From Dorea sp. AF36-15AT (GTDB lineage: Bacteria; Bacillota; Clostridia; Lachnospirales; Lachnospiraceae), in NCBI RefSeq assembly GCF_003477705.1, contig NZ_QUDV01000001.1, positions 806,001 to 870,000 of the forward strand: a DNA stretch of 64,000 nucleotides. The letters run 5' to 3'. A model generated the notes under the pieces. That model saw only the letters and a program-made list of their open reading frames with translations. It was not told the DNA's origin and made no database searches. The position numbers and the translations under genes were made by a program. Below are positions 62,983-64,000 of the stretch, in pieces. Position 1 is the first letter of the stretch. Every line of letters starts with the position of its first letter.

Positions 62983-63822
62983 TTACACTGTTACATATTT
63001 TTCCGCTTCTTCTTTGCACTTCAACGTATTTCCATGCCCAATTACATATTCCATACATTCTTTTCCCTGCTCTTCTTTTCCGATTCGGTAGTAACATACT
63101 CCCAGCAGGAATCTGCGTGTAACCTCATAATAAGGCAGCTTTTCCGTATCATTTTCCAGTAATCTTACTGCTGCCTCATCTTCACCTTTCAGCATCAAAT
63201 TTTTTGCCATAAACAGTGGATTCTTTTGAAATACTTTCCCTGCTTTTTCTAATGTAGCCGAATAACCTGCCGCATCTTTCTCCTGATATTTCTTCGACAG
63301 TTCGAGATTCGTCATGACCTGCTGCCAGGAACGTCCCTCTCTTTTTCCTTCCCATTCATTCTTTATATACTCTTCTGCCTTCTGCAACTGCCCATTTATG
63401 ATCAGTGCAACTACATATTTAGACTCAGCTATCAGCATGACACTTTTTTGAAATCCATGATAATCCAAGCTCTTTCCGTACTTTACCAACTCTTCCAGCA
63501 TTTCTGAATATTTTTCTGCATCACATTGCTGTGACAGAATCCGGTCAATTTTTGAAAAATCTCTGAGAATGTCCCTGATTAAAATGAATATACCTGCAAT
63601 CAGATCAACCACCACGCAAATCCACAGAAGCCAGGGATCTGTCGTGACCCAGCCCGGCTGCTTCACATCGAAAAAGAGTACTGTCTCCTGATGCGGGAAC
63701 GGATTTCCTTTGAAAATACTCACCACACAAATCAATGCTGCATAAATCAACAGCACATTCCGTATCATCCTGATGCGTCCATTTTTCTGCTTTTCATAAA
63801 TCTTTTTTATCTGCTCTTCCAT
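62983..63822 (-). CDS. Membrane-anchored TPR-like protein
   Basis: A 279-residue protein with two membrane helices (about 19-37, NVLLIYAALICVVSIFKG, and about 62-85, WLLWICVVVDLIAGIFILIRD) followed by a cytoplasmic helical domain with tetratricopeptide-like pairs (VALIINGQLQKAEEYIKNEWEGK, KNLMLKGEDEAAVRLLEND, LLGVCYYRIGKEEQGKECMEYVIG). No named family is recognised. The ATG lacks a strong ribosome site. It is part of the AT-rich island between two lipoprotein copies and has no BlaI operator of its own. Confidence 0.7.
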   Translation of the reverse strand: MEEQIKKIYEKQKNGRIRMIRNVLLIYAALICVVSIFKGNPFPHQETVLFFDVKQPGWVTTDPWLLWICVVVDLIAGIFILIRDILRDFSKIDRILSQQCDAEKYSEMLEELVKYGKSLDYHGFQKSVMLIAESKYVVALIINGQLQKAEEYIKNEWEGKREGRSWQQVMTNLELSKKYQEKDAAGYSATLEKAGKVFQKNPLFMAKNLMLKGEDEAAVRLLENDTEKLPYYEVTRRFLLGVCYYRIGKEEQGKECMEYVIGHGNTLKCKEEAEKYVTV

Positions 63823-63877
63823 TTTCTCTACCTCGCTGTCACACTATTTTTGTACCTACAACATAATTATACATAAA

Positions 63878-64000
63878 TTAATATTGTAGCGAATCTCTGT
63901 TCGGTTGTACAATATCTACTGCTGCCTGTTCTTCTTTCTCCGCTGTTTTGCAAAAATCTTCCACTTTTTCACGATTGACCATATCAATCTGATTATCACA
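63878..64000 (-). pseudogene. Truncated third lipoprotein copy (runs off the window)
   Basis: The last about 88 bp differ from the lipoprotein gene at 62381-62470 at only about 3 positions: CDNQIDMVNREKVEDFCK-TAEKEEQAAVDIV. After DIV the frame diverges (QPNRDSLQY) and stops at 63878, so the copy lacks its C-terminal half. Its 5' part lies beyond base 64000. It is in direct orientation with the intact copy, which points to duplication followed by deletion or recombination. Confidence 0.8.

Noticed and set aside
63850..63870. TTGTAnnTACAA dyad upstream of the membrane TPR gene as another BlaI operator
   Set aside because: The half sites are in the opposite order (TGTA then TACA) to BlaI operators and lack the shared GATTT extension.
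1..64000. tRNA, rRNA, CRISPR arrays, prophage or transposase genes
   Set aside because: None could be recognised on either strand by reading; small non-coding RNAs without strong hairpins could still be missed.

Overview
The window is a chromosomal segment of a low-to-moderate GC, anaerobic Firmicute, most likely a gut Lachnospiraceae (Coprococcus/Dorea/Mediterraneibacter-like; genus not resolved). This rests on the ackA-pta acetate genes, the yceD-rpmF-plsX order, the Fe-S type PurF, strong AGGAGG ribosome sites, and the DUF5716/DUF5717, DUF5662 and inactive GlgX-like families that I associate with this family. No rRNA, tRNA, CRISPR array or transposase gene was seen. Most genes lie on the minus strand.

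Layout. 1-474: 5' end of plsX. 527-7784: a seven-gene operon for a probably selenium-dependent xanthine dehydrogenase (yqeC, yqeB, mocA, xanthine permease, xdhB, xdhC, xdhA), sitting between rpmF and plsX, which are normally adjacent. A 200-bp hairpin-rich repeat-like element (7801-8000) lies at its rpmF-side border. 8054-12585: rpmF, yceD, ackA, pta, mgtE. 12713-15174: tmcAL, a histidine phosphatase and luxS. 15227-19290: an operon of an orphan sugar-binding lipoprotein, a GH13 protein that has lost its catalytic residues, a TraX-like acyltransferase and DUF5662. 19488-27858: DUF1292, a UvrD-like helicase, gltX, a BspA-like LRR protein, trxB, purB and purF. 27951-33285: a DUF5717 - DUF5716 (actin/Hsp70-like fold) - TPR cluster of unknown role. 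33394-37755: a CobD/HisC-like aminotransferase, KtrAB potassium uptake, a cupin, and a SleB-like cell wall hydrolase whose promoter carries a textbook WalR box. 37935-43696: carAB and a SpoIID-like/peptidoglycan-binding protein. 44580-48516: pyrH-frr-uppS-cdsA-rseP, from which dxr is missing. 48605-53611: a cytidylate kinase-like protein, dus, a CoA transferase and an ABC-2 exporter.

53819-57943 holds two hybrid histidine kinase genes that both look damaged: one by a single-base frameshift, the other by loss of its 5' end. The break of the second coincides with an AT-rich island (about 57980-64000) holding a BlaI-BlaR1 pair, two paralogous lipoproteins, a membrane TPR protein and a truncated third lipoprotein copy. 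The same BlaI-type operator (ATTACAnnTGTAAGATTT) lies in front of blaI and in front of the lipoprotein operon. This suggests a self-contained beta-lactam-sensing circuit that controls lipoproteins rather than a beta-lactamase, and it is the best candidate here for an undescribed system.
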